Positions 1 through 12,040 are shown, numbered from the stretch's first letter. The stretch is DNA of 64,000 bases from Micromonospora sp. Llam0 (GCF_003751085.1 NZ_RJJY01000002.1:1054001-1118000); one strand, 5' to 3'. Numbers and translations: made by a program. The notes: a model not told the origin generated them from the letters alone.

Positions 1-1
1 C

Positions 2-172
2 AGCGGGCCGGACCAGACAGTGCGGATCGACCAGGCCGACGAGACTACCCGGATCGTCCGGACGGCGGACGGCCCCGACGGCCCCGACGGCCCCGACGGC
101 CCCGACGGTGGCGACGAGACCACGACGATGCTGCCGGCCCGTCCCGACGACGCCGGCAAGTCCCCGACCTGA
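2..172 (+). CDS. C-terminal tail of an unidentified protein (5' end outside window)
   Basis: An open frame enters from the left edge and ends at a TGA at 170-172, giving the last 56 residues of a protein. The tail is hydrophilic and rich in Asp, Thr and Pro, with four Gly-Pro-Asp units encoded by a 9-bp tandem repeat, followed by DETTTMLPARPDD. No catalytic motif is visible. Acidic, low-complexity tails of this kind are common at the cytoplasmic ends of actinobacterial membrane proteins, but the family cannot be named from this fragment. It converges with the acyl-CoA dehydrogenase gene. Confidence 0.55.
   Translation, partial: SGPDQTVRIDQADETTRIVRTADGPDGPDGPDGPDGGDETTTMLPARPDDAGKSPT
71..106 (+). 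repeat. Four perfect 9-bp tandem repeats (GGCCCCGAC)
   Basis: Four contiguous GGCCCCGAC units lie in frame inside the partial first gene and encode (Gly-Pro-Asp)4. The period is a multiple of three, so changes in copy number would not break the frame. Confidence 0.9.
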
Positions 173-215
173 GGCCGGAACCCGAACCTCAGGTCCGGCC
201 GCAGGTCAAGCCAGG

Positions 216-1379
216 TCAGGGTGTCAGCAGCTGGCGCGCCATCACGATCCGCTGGACCTGGTTCGTGCCCTCGTAGATCTGAGTGATCTTGGCGTCCCGC
301 ATCATCCGCTCGACCGGGTAATCCCGGGTGTAGCCGTACCCGCCGAGCAGTTGCACCGCATCGGTGGTGATCTCCATGGCCGCGTCGGAGGCGAAACACT
401 TCGCCGCCGCCCCGAAGAAGGTCAGGTCGGCGTCGGCGCGCTCCGACCGGGCGGCTGCGGCGTAGGTGATCTGCCGGGCCGCCTCCAGCTTCATGCCCAT
501 CTCCGCGATCATGAACTGGACGCCCTGGAAGTCGGCGATCGGCTTGCCGAACTGCTGGCGCTCCCGCACGTACCCGCGAGCGAAGTCGAGCGCGCCCTGC
601 GCGATGCCGACGGCCTGGGCGGCGATCGTCACCCGGGTGTGGTCCAGGGTGCGCATCGCGGTGGCGAACCCGGTGCCCGGCTCGCCGATCATCCGGTCCG
701 CCGGAATCCGGACATTGTCCAGGTAGACCTCGCAGGTCGGTGACCCCTTGATGCCGAGTTTCTTCTCCGGTGCGCCGAAGCTCACCCCGGGGTCGGACTT
801 CTCCACGACGAACGCGGAGATCCCCCGTGACCGGGCACCCGGCTCGGTGACCGCGAAGACGGTGTAGTACTCCGAGACACCGGCGTTGGTGATCCACCGC
901 TTCACCCCGTTGAGCACCCAGTGGTCGCCGTCGCGGACCGCGCGGGTGGTCATCGACGCCGCGTCGCTGCCCGCCTCCGGCTCGGACAGGCAGTACGAGA
1001 ACATCGCCGCACCGGACGCCACCGGCCGCAGGTAGCGCTCCTTCAACTGCTCCGAGCCGGCCAGCAGCAGCGGCATCGTGCCGAGCTTGTTGACCGCCGG
1101 GATCAACGACGAGGATGCGCAGGCCCGCGCGACCTCCTCGATGACGATCGCGGTGGCGAGGGCGTCGGCGCCCGCCCCGCCGTACTGCTCCGGAACGTGC
1201 GGGGCGTGGAAGTCCGCCGCCCGCAACGCGTCGTAGGACGCGGTGGGAAACTGCGCGGTCTCGTCGGCTTCGGCGGCGTTGGGGGCGACCTTCGCGTCGC
1301 ACACCTCCCGGACCGCTTCCCGGATCGCTGCGTGCTCCTCTGGTAACTGATAGACATCGAACGCCGGCCCGGACGTCAT
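216..1379 (-). CDS. Acyl-CoA dehydrogenase
   Basis: FAD-dependent acyl-CoA dehydrogenase of 387 residues, which introduces the alpha-beta double bond into acyl-CoA thioesters and passes electrons to electron-transfer flavoprotein. The usual three blocks are present: an alpha-helical N domain, a beta middle domain ([17 protein letters not shown] near residues 125-145) and a C-terminal four-helix domain. The C-terminal YEGTNQVQR carries the general-base Glu (near residue 370) in the position typical of short-chain, isovaleryl or isobutyryl enzymes; the substrate cannot be read from sequence. I chose the ATG at 1379, not the overlapping GTG at 1382, because GGGAGG lies five bases upstream of it. 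A TetR-type palindrome lies upstream at 1431-1446. Confidence 0.93.
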   Translation of the reverse strand: MTSGPAFDVYQLPEEHAAIREAVREVCDAKVAPNAAEADETAQFPTASYDALRAADFHAPHVPEQYGGAGADALATAIVIEEVARACASSSLIPAVNKLGTMPLLLAGSEQLKERYLRPVASGAAMFSYCLSEPEAGSDAASMTTRAVRDGDHWVLNGVKRWITNAGVSEYYTVFAVTEPGARSRGISAFVVEKSDPGVSFGAPEKKLGIKGSPTCEVYLDNVRIPADRMIGEPGTGFATAMRTLDHTRVTIAAQAVGIAQGALDFARGYVRERQQFGKPIADFQGVQFMIAEMGMKLEAARQITYAAAARSERADADLTFFGAAAKCFASDAAMEITTDAVQLLGGYGYTRDYPVERMMRDAKITQIYEGTNQVQRIVMARQLLTP

Positions 1380-1430
1380 CACGCCCTCCCTCGCCTGGAG
1401 TGTTCCCTCGATATCCTGCTCGAGTGCGAG

Positions 1431-1446
1431 GATACCGGTGAGTAAC
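1431..1446. promoter_or_regulatory. Imperfect TetR-type palindrome upstream of the acyl-CoA dehydrogenase
   Basis: The sequence GATACCGGTGAGTAAC is an imperfect palindrome of the form TAC-N6-GTA with GaTAC/GTAaC half sites, about 50 bp upstream of the acyl-CoA dehydrogenase start. TetR-family fatty-acid regulators of actinobacteria often use TTAC-N6-GTAA operators, so a role as an operator is plausible. This rests only on position and symmetry. Confidence 0.35.
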
Positions 1447-1643
1447 GCCGATGCCGGTCGCCCCCGCCCAGCCGCACGGACTATCGTCTGCCGGGCAGCC
1501 GACCGGCAGCCTCAGCCGGGTCGGCACCCACGAAGCGGTATGCCGCGAACGTCAAAACCACGATGATTGGTGTCGAGCCCCCGGCACCGGGCCACCGAGT
1601 GCGACGCGACCACAGCGCCGCCAGCGCGAGCGGAGAACAAGGC

Positions 1644-3071
1644 GTGACCATCCCGTACCCGAACATCCAGCCCGTTCCGGCCATCGCGGCGGTGGCCCCG
1701 CCGTCGGGTGCCCCCCGCCCGCGGCTGACCTTCCTCGGCACCGGTTACCTCGGAGCGACGTACGCCATCTGTTTCGCCGAGCTCGGCTACGAGGTGATCG
1801 GCTACGACGTCGACGCCGACAAGATCGCGAAGCTGTCCGCCGGTGAGGTGCCGTTCCACGAGCCGGGCCTGGACGAGCTGCTCAAGCGGAGTCTGGCCGC
1901 CGGGCGACTGCGGTTCACCACCGACATGGCGGCGACGGCCGAGTTCGGTGACGTGCACTTCATCTGTGTGGGTACCCCGCAGCGGGCCGACGCGATGGGC
2001 GCCGACCTGTCGTACGTCGAGGCGGCGGTGACCGGTCTGGCCCAGCACCTGTCCCGCAAGGCGTTGATCGTCGGCAAGTCGACGGTGCCGGTCGGCACCG
2101 CGGAGTGGATCGAGCAGCTGGTCGGCAAACACGCCCCGGGCGATCTGGGCGTCGAGGTGGCCTGGAGTCCGGAGTTCCTGCAGGAGGGCTTCGCCGTCGA
2201 GGACGTGCTGCGGCCGAACCGGATCGTCGTCGGGGTACGCAGCGAGTGGGCCAACGGGATGCTGTTCGCGGCGCACAAGGGGGTGTTCGACCTGGCCGCC
2301 ACCGAGGACCGGGAGGTGCCGTTGGTGGTGACCGACTTCGCCACCGCCGAGTTGGTGAAGGTCGCGGCGAACGCGTTCCTGGCCACGAAGATCTCGTTCA
2401 TCAACGCGATGGCCGAGGTGTGCGAGGTCGCCGGCGGTGACGTCACCCAGCTGGCCCGGGCGATCGGGTACGACCCGCGGATCGGCAACCGGTTCCTGCA
2501 GGCCGGGGTCGGGTTCGGTGGTGGCTGTCTGCCGAAGGACATCCGGGCGTTCCAGGCGCGGGCGCAGGAGCTCGGCGCGGGTGAGGCGTTGCGGTTCCTG
2601 CACGAGGTCGATCTGATCAACCAGCGGCGGCGGTCCCGGGTGGTGCAGCTGGCGGCCGAGCTGCTGGGCCGCCGGTCCGGGCCGGCCGGGCCGGATCTGT
2701 CCGGCACGACGGTGGCGGTGCTGGGGGCGACGTTCAAACCCAACTCCGACGACGTACGGGACGCGCCGTCACTGGCGGTGGCGGCGATGCTCGCCAAGAC
2801 CGGCGCGCAGGTGCGGGTCTTCGACCCGGAGGGTACGGAGAACGCCCGGCGGGCACAGCCGGACCTGACCTACGTACCGTCGATGGTCGACGCGGTCCGC
2901 GACGCCGACCTGGTCTGCGTCCTGACCGAGTGGGCCGACTTCCGTAACGCCGACCCGGTGGCGTTGGGTGAGCTGGTCGCCGGCCGCCGGGTGATCGACG
3001 GCCGGAACTGCCTCGACTCGACGTTGTGGACCGGCGCCGGCTGGCAGTACCGGGGCATGGGCCGCCCCTGA
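1644..3071 (+). CDS. UDP-glucose 6-dehydrogenase
   Basis: NAD-dependent UDP-glucose/GDP-mannose dehydrogenase family enzyme (475 residues) that oxidises UDP-glucose to UDP-glucuronate, a precursor for polysaccharides or glycosylated metabolites. The N-terminal Rossmann motif FLGTGYLGATYA, the central domain, and the catalytic cysteine in GVGFGGGCLPKD are intact, followed by the C-terminal UDP-binding domain (GATFKPNSDDVRDAPSL). I placed the start at GTG 1644 because GGAGAA lies nine bases upstream; an upstream in-frame start at 1563 would add a basic, unconserved stretch. The gene is monocistronic and followed by a strong intrinsic terminator. Confidence 0.93.
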   Translation: MTIPYPNIQPVPAIAAVAPPSGAPRPRLTFLGTGYLGATYAICFAELGYEVIGYDVDADKIAKLSAGEVPFHEPGLDELLKRSLAAGRLRFTTDMAATAEFGDVHFICVGTPQRADAMGADLSYVEAAVTGLAQHLSRKALIVGKSTVPVGTAEWIEQLVGKHAPGDLGVEVAWSPEFLQEGFAVEDVLRPNRIVVGVRSEWANGMLFAAHKGVFDLAATEDREVPLVVTDFATAELVKVAANAFLATKISFINAMAEVCEVAGGDVTQLARAIGYDPRIGNRFLQAGVGFGGGCLPKDIRAFQARAQELGAGEALRFLHEVDLINQRRRSRVVQLAAELLGRRSGPAGPDLSGTTVAVLGATFKPNSDDVRDAPSLAVAAMLAKTGAQVRVFDPEGTENARRAQPDLTYVPSMVDAVRDADLVCVLTEWADFRNADPVALGELVAGRRVIDGRNCLDSTLWTGAGWQYRGMGRP

Positions 3072-3102
3072 GCCCGGCACCGCCCGCACCCGAACCGGCC
3101 GG

Positions 3103-3137
3103 TCGTGGGTCCGGTCCCGGACCCACGACGGGTTTTT
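3103..3137 (+). terminator. Intrinsic terminator of the UDP-glucose dehydrogenase gene
   Basis: A perfect 12-bp stem (TCGTGGGTCCGG at 3103-3114, CCGGACCCACGA at 3117-3128) with a two-base loop is followed by CGGG and five T residues at 3133-3137. It lies 31 bp after the stop codon. This is the most canonical Rho-independent terminator in the window. Confidence 0.9.
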
Positions 3138-3172
3138 CTCCGATCTCCACGCCGCCTAGGGCTGTTCAACAG

Positions 3173-3201
3173 TTGCTTGGTTTAGGCATGCTTCGTAGGA
3201 A
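3173..3201 (+). promoter_or_regulatory. Probable sigma-A-like promoter for the giant membrane protein
   Basis: TTGCTT (3173-3178) and TAGGAA (3196-3201) are separated by 17 bp, in a locally AT-richer stretch just after the upstream terminator and 38 bp before the ATG at 3240. Spacing and position fit a housekeeping promoter; the hexamers are only partial matches. Confidence 0.45.
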
Positions 3202-3239
3202 GCGGTCCACAGTGTGGTCCGGGCGTGGAGGAGGGTGCC

Positions 3240-6200
3240 ATGAGTTCGCCGTACCGCTGCGCCTCGTGTGGGCGGACCGTGCCGGCGGCGGCGACCTGCC
3301 CACGGTGCGGCGCCGAGCAGCCGCAGTTCGCTGAGGACCTGGTCCGTATCGAGCGGTCCATCGCCGAGATGAAGGCCCGCGAGCTCGCGCTGGCCAAAGA
3401 GCAGAAGCAGACGGCCAGCGACCTGCAGGCGGCGATCTTCCAACGGGACATCCTGTCCACCGGCGGTGCCGCCGGTCGGCGTGGCCCGGGGCCCCGGGTC
3501 TCGGTCCGCCGCCGGGCCGGGCGGCGACCGCCGACCGCCGACCAGGGCACCGCCCCGCCCAGGTTCCCCCGGCAGAGCCCCAACCTGGCCGACGACGACC
3601 TGCCGCCGACCGGGCCGCCGCCGGGCTCCGAGCCGCCGGGCGCCGGCCAGCCCGGCTACCCGCCGGCCGCCGGTGGCGACGATCCGACCCAGGTCCTGTC
3701 GTCGGACGGCACCCGACCGGAGGCGTCCGCCCAGTCGATCCAGAACGTCCTGCTCGGCCTCGGCGCGCTGATGGCGGTGGTGGTGTTCGCCGCCGTCGCC
3801 AACAGCACGCTGCCCGACGTCACCCGGCTGAGCGTGCTGTTCGCCGGCACGCTGCTGCTGCTCGCGGCCCCGCCGGCGGTCGCCACCCGCGGGCTCACCT
3901 CCACCGCGGAGACGATCGCCGCCGTGGCGCTGGTCCTCGTCCCGATCGACGGCTACGCGATCTGGGCGACCGACGCCGTCCGGGCCGGTCCGGTCAGCCC
4001 GTCGGCGTTCGCCGGCCTCACCTTCGCCGTCACCGCGCTGGTCGCCGCCGGGTACGCCGCCACGACCGGGCTGCGCCTGCCCCGGTACGGCATGGTGCTC
4101 GCGATCCAGCCGGTCGTGCCGCTGCTCGGTCAGGACCTGATCCGGGGGCCGGCCGGTTGGGCGTCGGCGCTCGCCGTGGTCGCCGTGCTCGACCTGCTGC
4201 TGGTCCGGCTGCTGAGCGGCCCCGGACAGCTCGGCGCCGGCTGGCGGTTCGGGTCGCCGACGGTGCCACCAGCCCGGCCGGACGCGCCGGCCGGACCGGA
4301 CAGCGGCTCCGACCGGCCGGAGAGTGCGCCGGAGGAGGCCGACGCCGTCGTCGAGGGCGAGCCGCCCGGTGGCGGCGACGGTGGTCGAGGGCCGGGCTGG
4401 CTACCGCCGGCACCCACTGCGGCCGTCCTCTGGCTACGCGACCTGGTCTGGACCCTGCACGGGCTCGCCGTCACCGCCGCGCTGCTGTTCGCCGTGGTGG
4501 CGGTGCTGCGCGCCGACACGGTGCCCGCCGCGCTGGTCGCTGCGGCGGTGCTGCTGATCGCCGCCGGGGTCGGGCTGGCCGGCGGATTCACCCTGGGCCA
4601 CCCGCCGCTGCCGGACCTGACCGCCGGCGTGTTCGCCCTGGCGGTCATCGGCGCGGCCAGCCGGGTCGCGGCGGTCGCCCTGCCCGGCCCGGCGCTGCTG
4701 ATGATCGCCGCCGTGGTCGCCGTCGCCGGGATCGGTGTACGGACCCTGCCCGAGCAGGTCCGCCGTGGCCCGCAGCTCGCGGCCGCGGCCGCGTTGACCG
4801 TGCTCGGCGTACTCGTCGCCGGCGGCGCGCTGCGGGCGGCGCTGGCACCGGTCCGCGCCGCGTTGCCCGCCTGGCAGGCCGACCTGGCCGGCTACCAGCA
4901 GAGCCTGGTCGACTACGCCGGGCCCGCCGACTGGCAGCTGGCCCTGGCCGCGCTGCTGATCACCATCGCGGCGGCGGTCGCCATGCCGGTCGAATGGCGT
5001 CGCGAGGCGACCGTCGTCGGCGTGACGCTGACCGCGCTGGCCGTGCCGGCGTCCTTCGCCCTGCCCTGGTACGCCGCGCCGTGGCTGCCGGTGCTCGCCG
5101 CCGTCGCGGTGGCCGGCACCGGTTTCCTCACCGACACCACCCGGGCCGCCCGGGTGCACGTGATCTGCGCGGCGGTGCTCGGCACCGCCGGTGCGGGCGC
5201 GGCGCTGGCCCGACCCGGCTCCACCGCCGCCGCTCTGCTGGTGCTGGCCGCCGCCGGCGTACTGATCGCGGTGGCCGGGACGCTGCCGGAGGTACGTCGC
5301 CGGCCGGCCGGTGACGCGGTCGGCGGTTGGGCCGCCGGCGGTGCAGCGTTCGCCCTGCCCGGCGGGGTGGCGGCGTTCGTCACCGCCCTGGTGCCGCCGC
5401 CGGGGCCGACCGCGCTGGCCGTCCAGGAGACGACCGCCCCGATCCTGGCCGCCGGTTTCCTCGCGGTCTGCGGCACGCTCGGCTACTCGGCGCTGGCGCA
5501 GGTGGCCGAACGGCAGATCCCCCGACCGTTGACCATCGGCACCGGGCTGGGCGCGCTCGCGGTCACCGCCGCGGCGTTCGGCTCGCCCGGCGCGGCCATC
5601 GCCGACGTGTGGGTCGCCGTCGGGCTGCTGGTCGCCGCGGGGCTGCTACTCATGGCGCCGTCGATCGACGCCGGCCGGCGGGCGGACCGGCTGCTCGACG
5701 GCCCCGACTACGCCGCGGCGGCCGCCACCGCCGCGCTGGTCGGCACGCTGGCCAGGGTCAGCGCGATCGTGGTACCCGGCACCGAACTGGTGGCCAGCGC
5801 CGCATTGACCCTGCTGGTGGCGGTCGCCGTACGTGCCCTGCCCGAGCACTGGCGGCGCGGACCGGTCCTGGGCACCGCGGTCAGCGGTGGGGTCATCGCC
5901 GTCCTCGCCGGCTACACGGCGGTCGCCGGCGGCGTCCAGGCACTGGCCACCCCGGGCCAGCTCTGGCAGGCGGACCTGACCGCCTGGTCCACCGAGGTCA
6001 CCGCCAACTCCTGGCAGGTGCCGCTGGCTCTGGTACTGCTCGCGCTGGCCGCCGCCGTCGCGCTGCCCCGACCCTGGTCGTTCCACGCCGCCGGCGTGCT
6101 GGTCGCGCTCGCCACCGTCGGCACCCCGGCGGCGCTCGGCCTGCCCTGGTGGTCGCCGATCGTGGTCGGCTGCCTGGTCGCGATCGGGTACGGGATCATC

Positions 6201-8312
6201 TCGGTGGCCGCCAACGATCCACAGGCGGCCACCGCCCGGGCCGGCGTCGCCGTGGCGGTCGCCCTGTACGCCATCGGCGCCAGCCTGGTCCGTCCGTGGA
6301 CCACCGCCGCCGCGCTCGGTGTCGTGGTGCTGACCTGCGTGGTGGTGGCGGTACTCGCCCGGGTCGTCGCCACCTTGACGCTGGCCGACCAGGCCGACCA
6401 GTCCGACCAGGCCGACCAGTCCACTCAGGCCGACCAGGCCGACCAGGCCGGTAACGGACAGCCCGTCCCCGACCGGGAATCGATGCCGGCGCACCTGGCG
6501 AAGATCGGTGGCGCGGCGACCGGGGCCGCGCTGCTGGCTCTGCCCGGAGCGGTCGCCGCGCTGGCCGCCGCGCTCGGCTGGACCACCGAGATCGTGCTGA
6601 CCGGGGCGTTGGCCGCCTCGGCGCTCGGCGTCGCGGTGCTGGCCATGGTCCGCCGCCGGGTGCCGCACTACCTGCCGTACGCCACCGTCGGGTTGGCCGC
6701 CGGCGCGACGGTCACCGCCCTCGCTTCGCTCCCCACCGACCTGCCGACCGGCATGTACGCCGCCGGCGCCGCGCTACTCGGCGTACTCGCCGAACTGCTC
6801 CGGGCCGCCACCCCACCGCCGGTGGACCTGTCCCGGCCGAGCCGCCGATGGTCCGGGATCGGCGGCCGGTGGAGCCAGCCGGGGCCGCTGGAGATCGGCC
6901 AGGAGTGGGCGATCAGCCCGGTCAAGGGTGCGTTGGCGGCCGCCGCGCTGCCCACCGCGCTGGCCGTCGCGGCGGTGGCACCGACACTGACCGCCGCGCT
7001 GGTCGAGCCGTACCGCACCCTGGCCGCGATCTGGCAGGGACCACCGGCCGGGCTGCTCGATCCGCCAGCCGCCGCCGTGGACCCGACCAACGTGCTCGCC
7101 GCGCTGCTGCTCACCGTCGCGGCGGCGCTGGCCGCGACCGGGTTCAACACCGGCCAGCCGGGCCAGGCGGTTCCGGTGGTGCTGCCCGGCGTGGCGATCA
7201 CCCTGCTGATCACCCCGATGTCGTTCGGCGTCGGGTGGCCGGCGGGCACCATGGCGGCGCTGCTGGTCTTCGCGGTCGCCATGGTCGGCCTGGCGTTGAC
7301 CGAACCGCCGCCGGACACCGAACGGCACCGGCCGTTGCGCATCGCCCGCCGGCTGCTGTTCCTGATCGGCCTCGCCGCCGGTGGCGCCGGGCTCGCCGGC
7401 GCGCTGGCCAACGATCAACTGACCGTCTTCACGCTGGGCAGCTCGGTGTGCGTCGGAGCGGTGGCCGCGTACGCCGGACGCAGCCAGCCGGCCCGGATCC
7501 TCGGCTGGCTGTTCGCCTCGGTGATGGCGCAGATGTTCGTGCTGACCATGGGCCTCGTCGCCGGCCTTCCGCCGAGCTGGTCGGCGTTCGGCGTACTCGC
7601 CGTCGGTGCCGGCCTGCTGCTGTCCGCGACCCGGCTGCCCCGGCTCAGCCACCCCGAGGCGGTACGCGAGGCGGCGGTGGTCGAGTGGAGCAGCTACGCG
7701 GCCGCACTGCTCGCGCTGGCCCTGGCGTACGACTCGGCCGCGCATCTGGCCGGGCTGTTGGCCGCCTGGGGTGCGGTGCTCGGGGTGACGGCCACCCGGC
7801 CGGGCCGCCGCGCGATGGAGCGCCGGGTGCTGTTCTGGCTGGCGGTCGGCTGCGAGATCACCGCCTGGTGGATGCTGATGCGGATCACCGACGTGGCGCT
7901 CACCGAGGCGTACACCTTGCCGTTCGCCGTCCTCGCCCTGCTGGTCGGGGTCCTGGAGCTGCGGCACCGGCCGGACCTGAGCAGTTGGACGGCGTACGGG
8001 CCGGCACTGGCCGCGGCGTTCCTGCCCACCCTGGTGCTGGTGATCAGCTCGGGGGAGAACAGCTTCCGGCAGGTCCTGTTGCTGCTCGGTGCGGTCGGCA
8101 CCCTGCTGGTCGGGGCGATGAGTCAGCAGCAGGCCCCGGTGGTGGTCGGTACGGTGGTCAGCGCGGTGACCGCGTTGCACGCGTTGACCTTCTTCGGGCC
8201 ATGGCTGGTGCTGATCCCGGTCGGTCTGGTGCTGCTGGCGCTCGGGGCCAGCAGCGAGTGGCGCCGGCAGACTCAGGAGCGGGTGCGGGGCGCTCTGCGC
8301 GGCATGCGCTGA
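3240..8312 (+). CDS. Giant polytopic membrane protein with N-terminal zinc ribbon (SCO7613-like)
   Basis: A 1690-residue protein. It opens with a rubredoxin-like zinc ribbon (CASCG at about residues 6-10, CPRCG at about 19-23), followed by a short coiled-coil-like Glu/Lys segment, a Pro-rich linker, and then dozens of Ala/Leu/Val-rich membrane helices to the C-terminus. A hydrophilic loop near residue 1050 carries a DQA tandem repeat. The architecture matches actinobacterial proteins that databases label after a Streptomyces SCO7613 C-terminal domain; the function is unknown. The ATG at 3240 is preferred because GGAGGAG lies just upstream, with an in-frame GTG at 3225 inside the leader. It appears monocistronic, convergent with purE. 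Confidence 0.85.
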   Translation: MSSPYRCASCGRTVPAAATCPRCGAEQPQFAEDLVRIERSIAEMKARELALAKEQKQTASDLQAAIFQRDILSTGGAAGRRGPGPRVSVRRRAGRRPPTADQGTAPPRFPRQSPNLADDDLPPTGPPPGSEPPGAGQPGYPPAAGGDDPTQVLSSDGTRPEASAQSIQNVLLGLGALMAVVVFAAVANSTLPDVTRLSVLFAGTLLLLAAPPAVATRGLTSTAETIAAVALVLVPIDGYAIWATDAVRAGPVSPSAFAGLTFAVTALVAAGYAATTGLRLPRYGMVLAIQPVVPLLGQDLIRGPAGWASALAVVAVLDLLLVRLLSGPGQLGAGWRFGSPTVPPARPDAPAGPDSGSDRPESAPEEADAVVEGEPPGGGDGGRGPGWLPPAPTAAVLWLRDLVWTLHGLAVTAALLFAVVAVLRADTVPAALVAAAVLLIAAGVGLAGGFTLGHPPLPDLTAGVFALAVIGAASRVAAVALPGPALLMIAAVVAVAGIGVRTLPEQVRRGPQLAAAAALTVLGVLVAGGALRAALAPVRAALPAWQADLAGYQQSLVDYAGPADWQLALAALLITIAAAVAMPVEWRREATVVGVTLTALAVPASFALPWYAAPWLPVLAAVAVAGTGFLTDTTRAARVHVICAAVLGTAGAGAALARPGSTAAALLVLAAAGVLIAVAGTLPEVRRRPAGDAVGGWAAGGAAFALPGGVAAFVTALVPPPGPTALAVQETTAPILAAGFLAVCGTLGYSALAQVAERQIPRPLTIGTGLGALAVTAAAFGSPGAAIADVWVAVGLLVAAGLLLMAPSIDAGRRADRLLDGPDYAAAAATAALVGTLARVSAIVVPGTELVASAALTLLVAVAVRALPEHWRRGPVLGTAVSGGVIAVLAGYTAVAGGVQALATPGQLWQADLTAWSTEVTANSWQVPLALVLLALAAAVALPRPWSFHAAGVLVALATVGTPAALGLPWWSPIVVGCLVAIGYGIISVAANDPQAATARAGVAVAVALYAIGASLVRPWTTAAALGVVVLTCVVVAVLARVVATLTLADQADQSDQADQSTQADQADQAGNGQPVPDRESMPAHLAKIGGAATGAALLALPGAVAALAAALGWTTEIVLTGALAASALGVAVLAMVRRRVPHYLPYATVGLAAGATVTALASLPTDLPTGMYAAGAALLGVLAELLRAATPPPVDLSRPSRRWSGIGGRWSQPGPLEIGQEWAISPVKGALAAAALPTALAVAAVAPTLTAALVEPYRTLAAIWQGPPAGLLDPPAAAVDPTNVLAALLLTVAAALAATGFNTGQPGQAVPVVLPGVAITLLITPMSFGVGWPAGTMAALLVFAVAMVGLALTEPPPDTERHRPLRIARRLLFLIGLAAGGAGLAGALANDQLTVFTLGSSVCVGAVAAYAGRSQPARILGWLFASVMAQMFVLTMGLVAGLPPSWSAFGVLAVGAGLLLSATRLPRLSHPEAVREAAVVEWSSYAAALLALALAYDSAAHLAGLLAAWGAVLGVTATRPGRRAMERRVLFWLAVGCEITAWWMLMRITDVALTEAYTLPFAVLALLVGVLELRHRPDLSSWTAYGPALAAAFLPTLVLVISSGENSFRQVLLLLGAVGTLLVGAMSQQQAPVVVGTVVSAVTALHALTFFGPWLVLIPVGLVLLALGASSEWRRQTQERVRGALRGMR
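6384..6446 (+). repeat. In-frame 9-bp degenerate tandem repeat (GCC/TCC-GAC-CAG)
   Basis: Seven consecutive 9-bp units encode the Asp-Gln-Ala/Ser repeat in a hydrophilic loop of the giant membrane protein. It is the only markedly non-hydrophobic tandem repeat between its membrane segments. Confidence 0.85.
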
Positions 8313-8333
8313 GAGTTGGCCGGGGCGACGGGG

Positions 8334-8828
8334 CTAAGCAGTGCCGCCGGGTGACGCCTGCAGCGCGGCGTCCTTCGCGGCGACCAGCTCGACCAGCTCC
8401 TGCTGGTAGGCGAGCATCCGGGCGCGCAGCCCCGGGTCGGTGGCGGCGAGGATCCGCACCGCCAACAGACCCGCGTTGCGGGCACCATCGATCGACACCG
8501 TGGCCACCGGCACGCCCGCCGGCATCTGCACGATCGACAGCAGCGAGTCCATCCCGTCCAGATGCTTCAACGGCACCGGCACCCCGATCACCGGCAGCGG
8601 AGTCGCCGAGGCCACCATGCCCGGCAGGTGCGCCGCGCCGCCCGCCCCGGCGATGATCACCTGGATGCCCCGGTCGGCGGCGTTGCCGGCATAGTCGAGC
8701 ATGCCGTGCGGGGTGCGGTGCGCCGAGATCACCCGTACCTCGTGCTCGACGTCGAACTCGGCGAGGGCCTCGGCGGCGGCCCGCATCGTCGGCCAGTCCG
8801 AGTCGCTGCCCATGATGACGCCGATCAT
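8334..8828 (-). CDS. purE: N5-carboxyaminoimidazole ribonucleotide mutase
   Basis: Class I PurE (164 residues), which converts N5-CAIR to CAIR in de novo purine synthesis. The signature GSDSDWPTM lies at residues 7-15, SAHRTP near 40-45, and the AIR-binding [11 protein letters not shown] near residues 71-81. The start ATG overlaps the purK stop as ATGA (8825-8828), so translation is coupled to PurK, whose product is the PurE substrate. The gene ends 21 bp from the convergent giant membrane protein gene. Confidence 0.97.
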   Translation of the reverse strand: MIGVIMGSDSDWPTMRAAAEALAEFDVEHEVRVISAHRTPHGMLDYAGNAADRGIQVIIAGAGGAAHLPGMVASATPLPVIGVPVPLKHLDGMDSLLSIVQMPAGVPVATVSIDGARNAGLLAVRILAATDPGLRARMLAYQQELVELVAAKDAALQASPGGTA

Positions 8829-9994
8829 CGACCCTCCTGCAGCCAGCGGGCGGCCCGGGCGGCCCGGTTCCGTACGTCGGTGAGATCCTCGCCGAGCACC
8901 GTCAGGTGGCCGATCTTGCGGCCCGGCCGGACCTGTTTGCCGTACAGGTGGACCTTGGCGCCGGGGTCGGTCGCGAACAGGTGGTGCAGCCGCTCGTCGA
9001 TGCCCATCCCGCTGTCCGCGCCGCCCAGCACGTTCGCCATCACCACCGCCGGGGCGGTCAGCCCGGTGTCACCCATCGGATAGTCCAGTACCGCCCGCAG
9101 ATGCTGCTCGAACTGGGAGGTACGCGCCCCTTCGATCGTCCAGTGCCCGGAGTTGTGCGGCCGCATCGCCAACTCGTTGACCACCAGGCCACCGGGCACC
9201 TCGAACAACTCCACCGCCAGCAGCCCGACCACGTCGAGCGCGCTGGCCAGGTCGATGGCCAGCTGCTGGGCCGCCAGAGCGCGCGACTGCGGCAGGGCCG
9301 GCGCGGGTGCCAGGACCTCGACGCAGATGCCGTCCCGCTGCACGGTCTCCACCACCGGGTAGACCGCCAGCTGACCGAAGGGCGAGCGGGCCACCTGCAC
9401 GGCCAGTTCGCGGACCAGCTTCACCCGCTCCTCGGCGATCAGCTCCACCGCCGGGTCGGCCGACGGTCCGGCCTGGTCGAGACCGACGGCAGCCAGCTCG
9501 TCCGGCGTGTCCAGCAGCCACACCCCGCGGCCGTCGTAGCCGCCACGCGCGGTCTTGACCACCACCGGCCAGCCGACCTCGGCACCGAACGCGGCCAGCT
9601 CGTCGACCGAGCCGATCCGCCGCCAGCGGGGCACCGGTACACCCAGCTCGGTCAGCCGCTGCCGCATCACCGCCTTGTCCTGCGCGCAGCGCAGCGCGTC
9701 GGCCCCCGGGTGAAGACGCACGCCGTCGGCGGCCAGCGCCCGGATGTGCTCGCCCGGCACGTGCTCATGGTCGAAGGTGACCACGTCACAGCCCTTGGCG
9801 AAGGTACGCAGCGCGGCGAGGTCGGTGTGCTCGCCGTACTGCACGTCGGCGGCGACCAGGGCGGCGCCGTCCTCCGGCGTGCGGGCCAGCACGCGCAGCG
9901 ACTGGCCGAGCGCGATCGCGGCCTGGTGGGTCATCCGGGCGAGCTGCCCACCACCCACCATGCCGACGACGGGCAGTCCGGTACGGGTATCCAT
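8825..9994 (-). CDS. purK: 5-(carboxyamino)imidazole ribonucleotide synthase
   Basis: ATP-grasp enzyme (389 residues) that carboxylates AIR with bicarbonate to give N5-CAIR. The N-terminal [11 protein letters not shown], the ATP-grasp lid region ([15 protein letters not shown]) and the metal-binding [22 protein letters not shown] are intact. It lies 12 bp behind the DUF255 gene and overlaps purE by four bases, so the three may be co-transcribed. TAGGCT lies nine bases upstream of the ATG and could act as an internal -10 element. Confidence 0.97.
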   Translation of the reverse strand: MDTRTGLPVVGMVGGGQLARMTHQAAIALGQSLRVLARTPEDGAALVAADVQYGEHTDLAALRTFAKGCDVVTFDHEHVPGEHIRALAADGVRLHPGADALRCAQDKAVMRQRLTELGVPVPRWRRIGSVDELAAFGAEVGWPVVVKTARGGYDGRGVWLLDTPDELAAVGLDQAGPSADPAVELIAEERVKLVRELAVQVARSPFGQLAVYPVVETVQRDGICVEVLAPAPALPQSRALAAQQLAIDLASALDVVGLLAVELFEVPGGLVVNELAMRPHNSGHWTIEGARTSQFEQHLRAVLDYPMGDTGLTAPAVVMANVLGGADSGMGIDERLHHLFATDPGAKVHLYGKQVRPGRKIGHLTVLGEDLTDVRNRAARAARWLQEGR

Positions 9995-10006
9995 GGCGGC
10001 GACAGC

Positions 10007-12040
<2,034 letters not shown>

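Noticed and set aside
71..106. CRISPR-like array
   Set aside because: The repeats here and at 6384-6446 and 41591-41625 are contiguous and in frame with no spacers; there are no cas genes.
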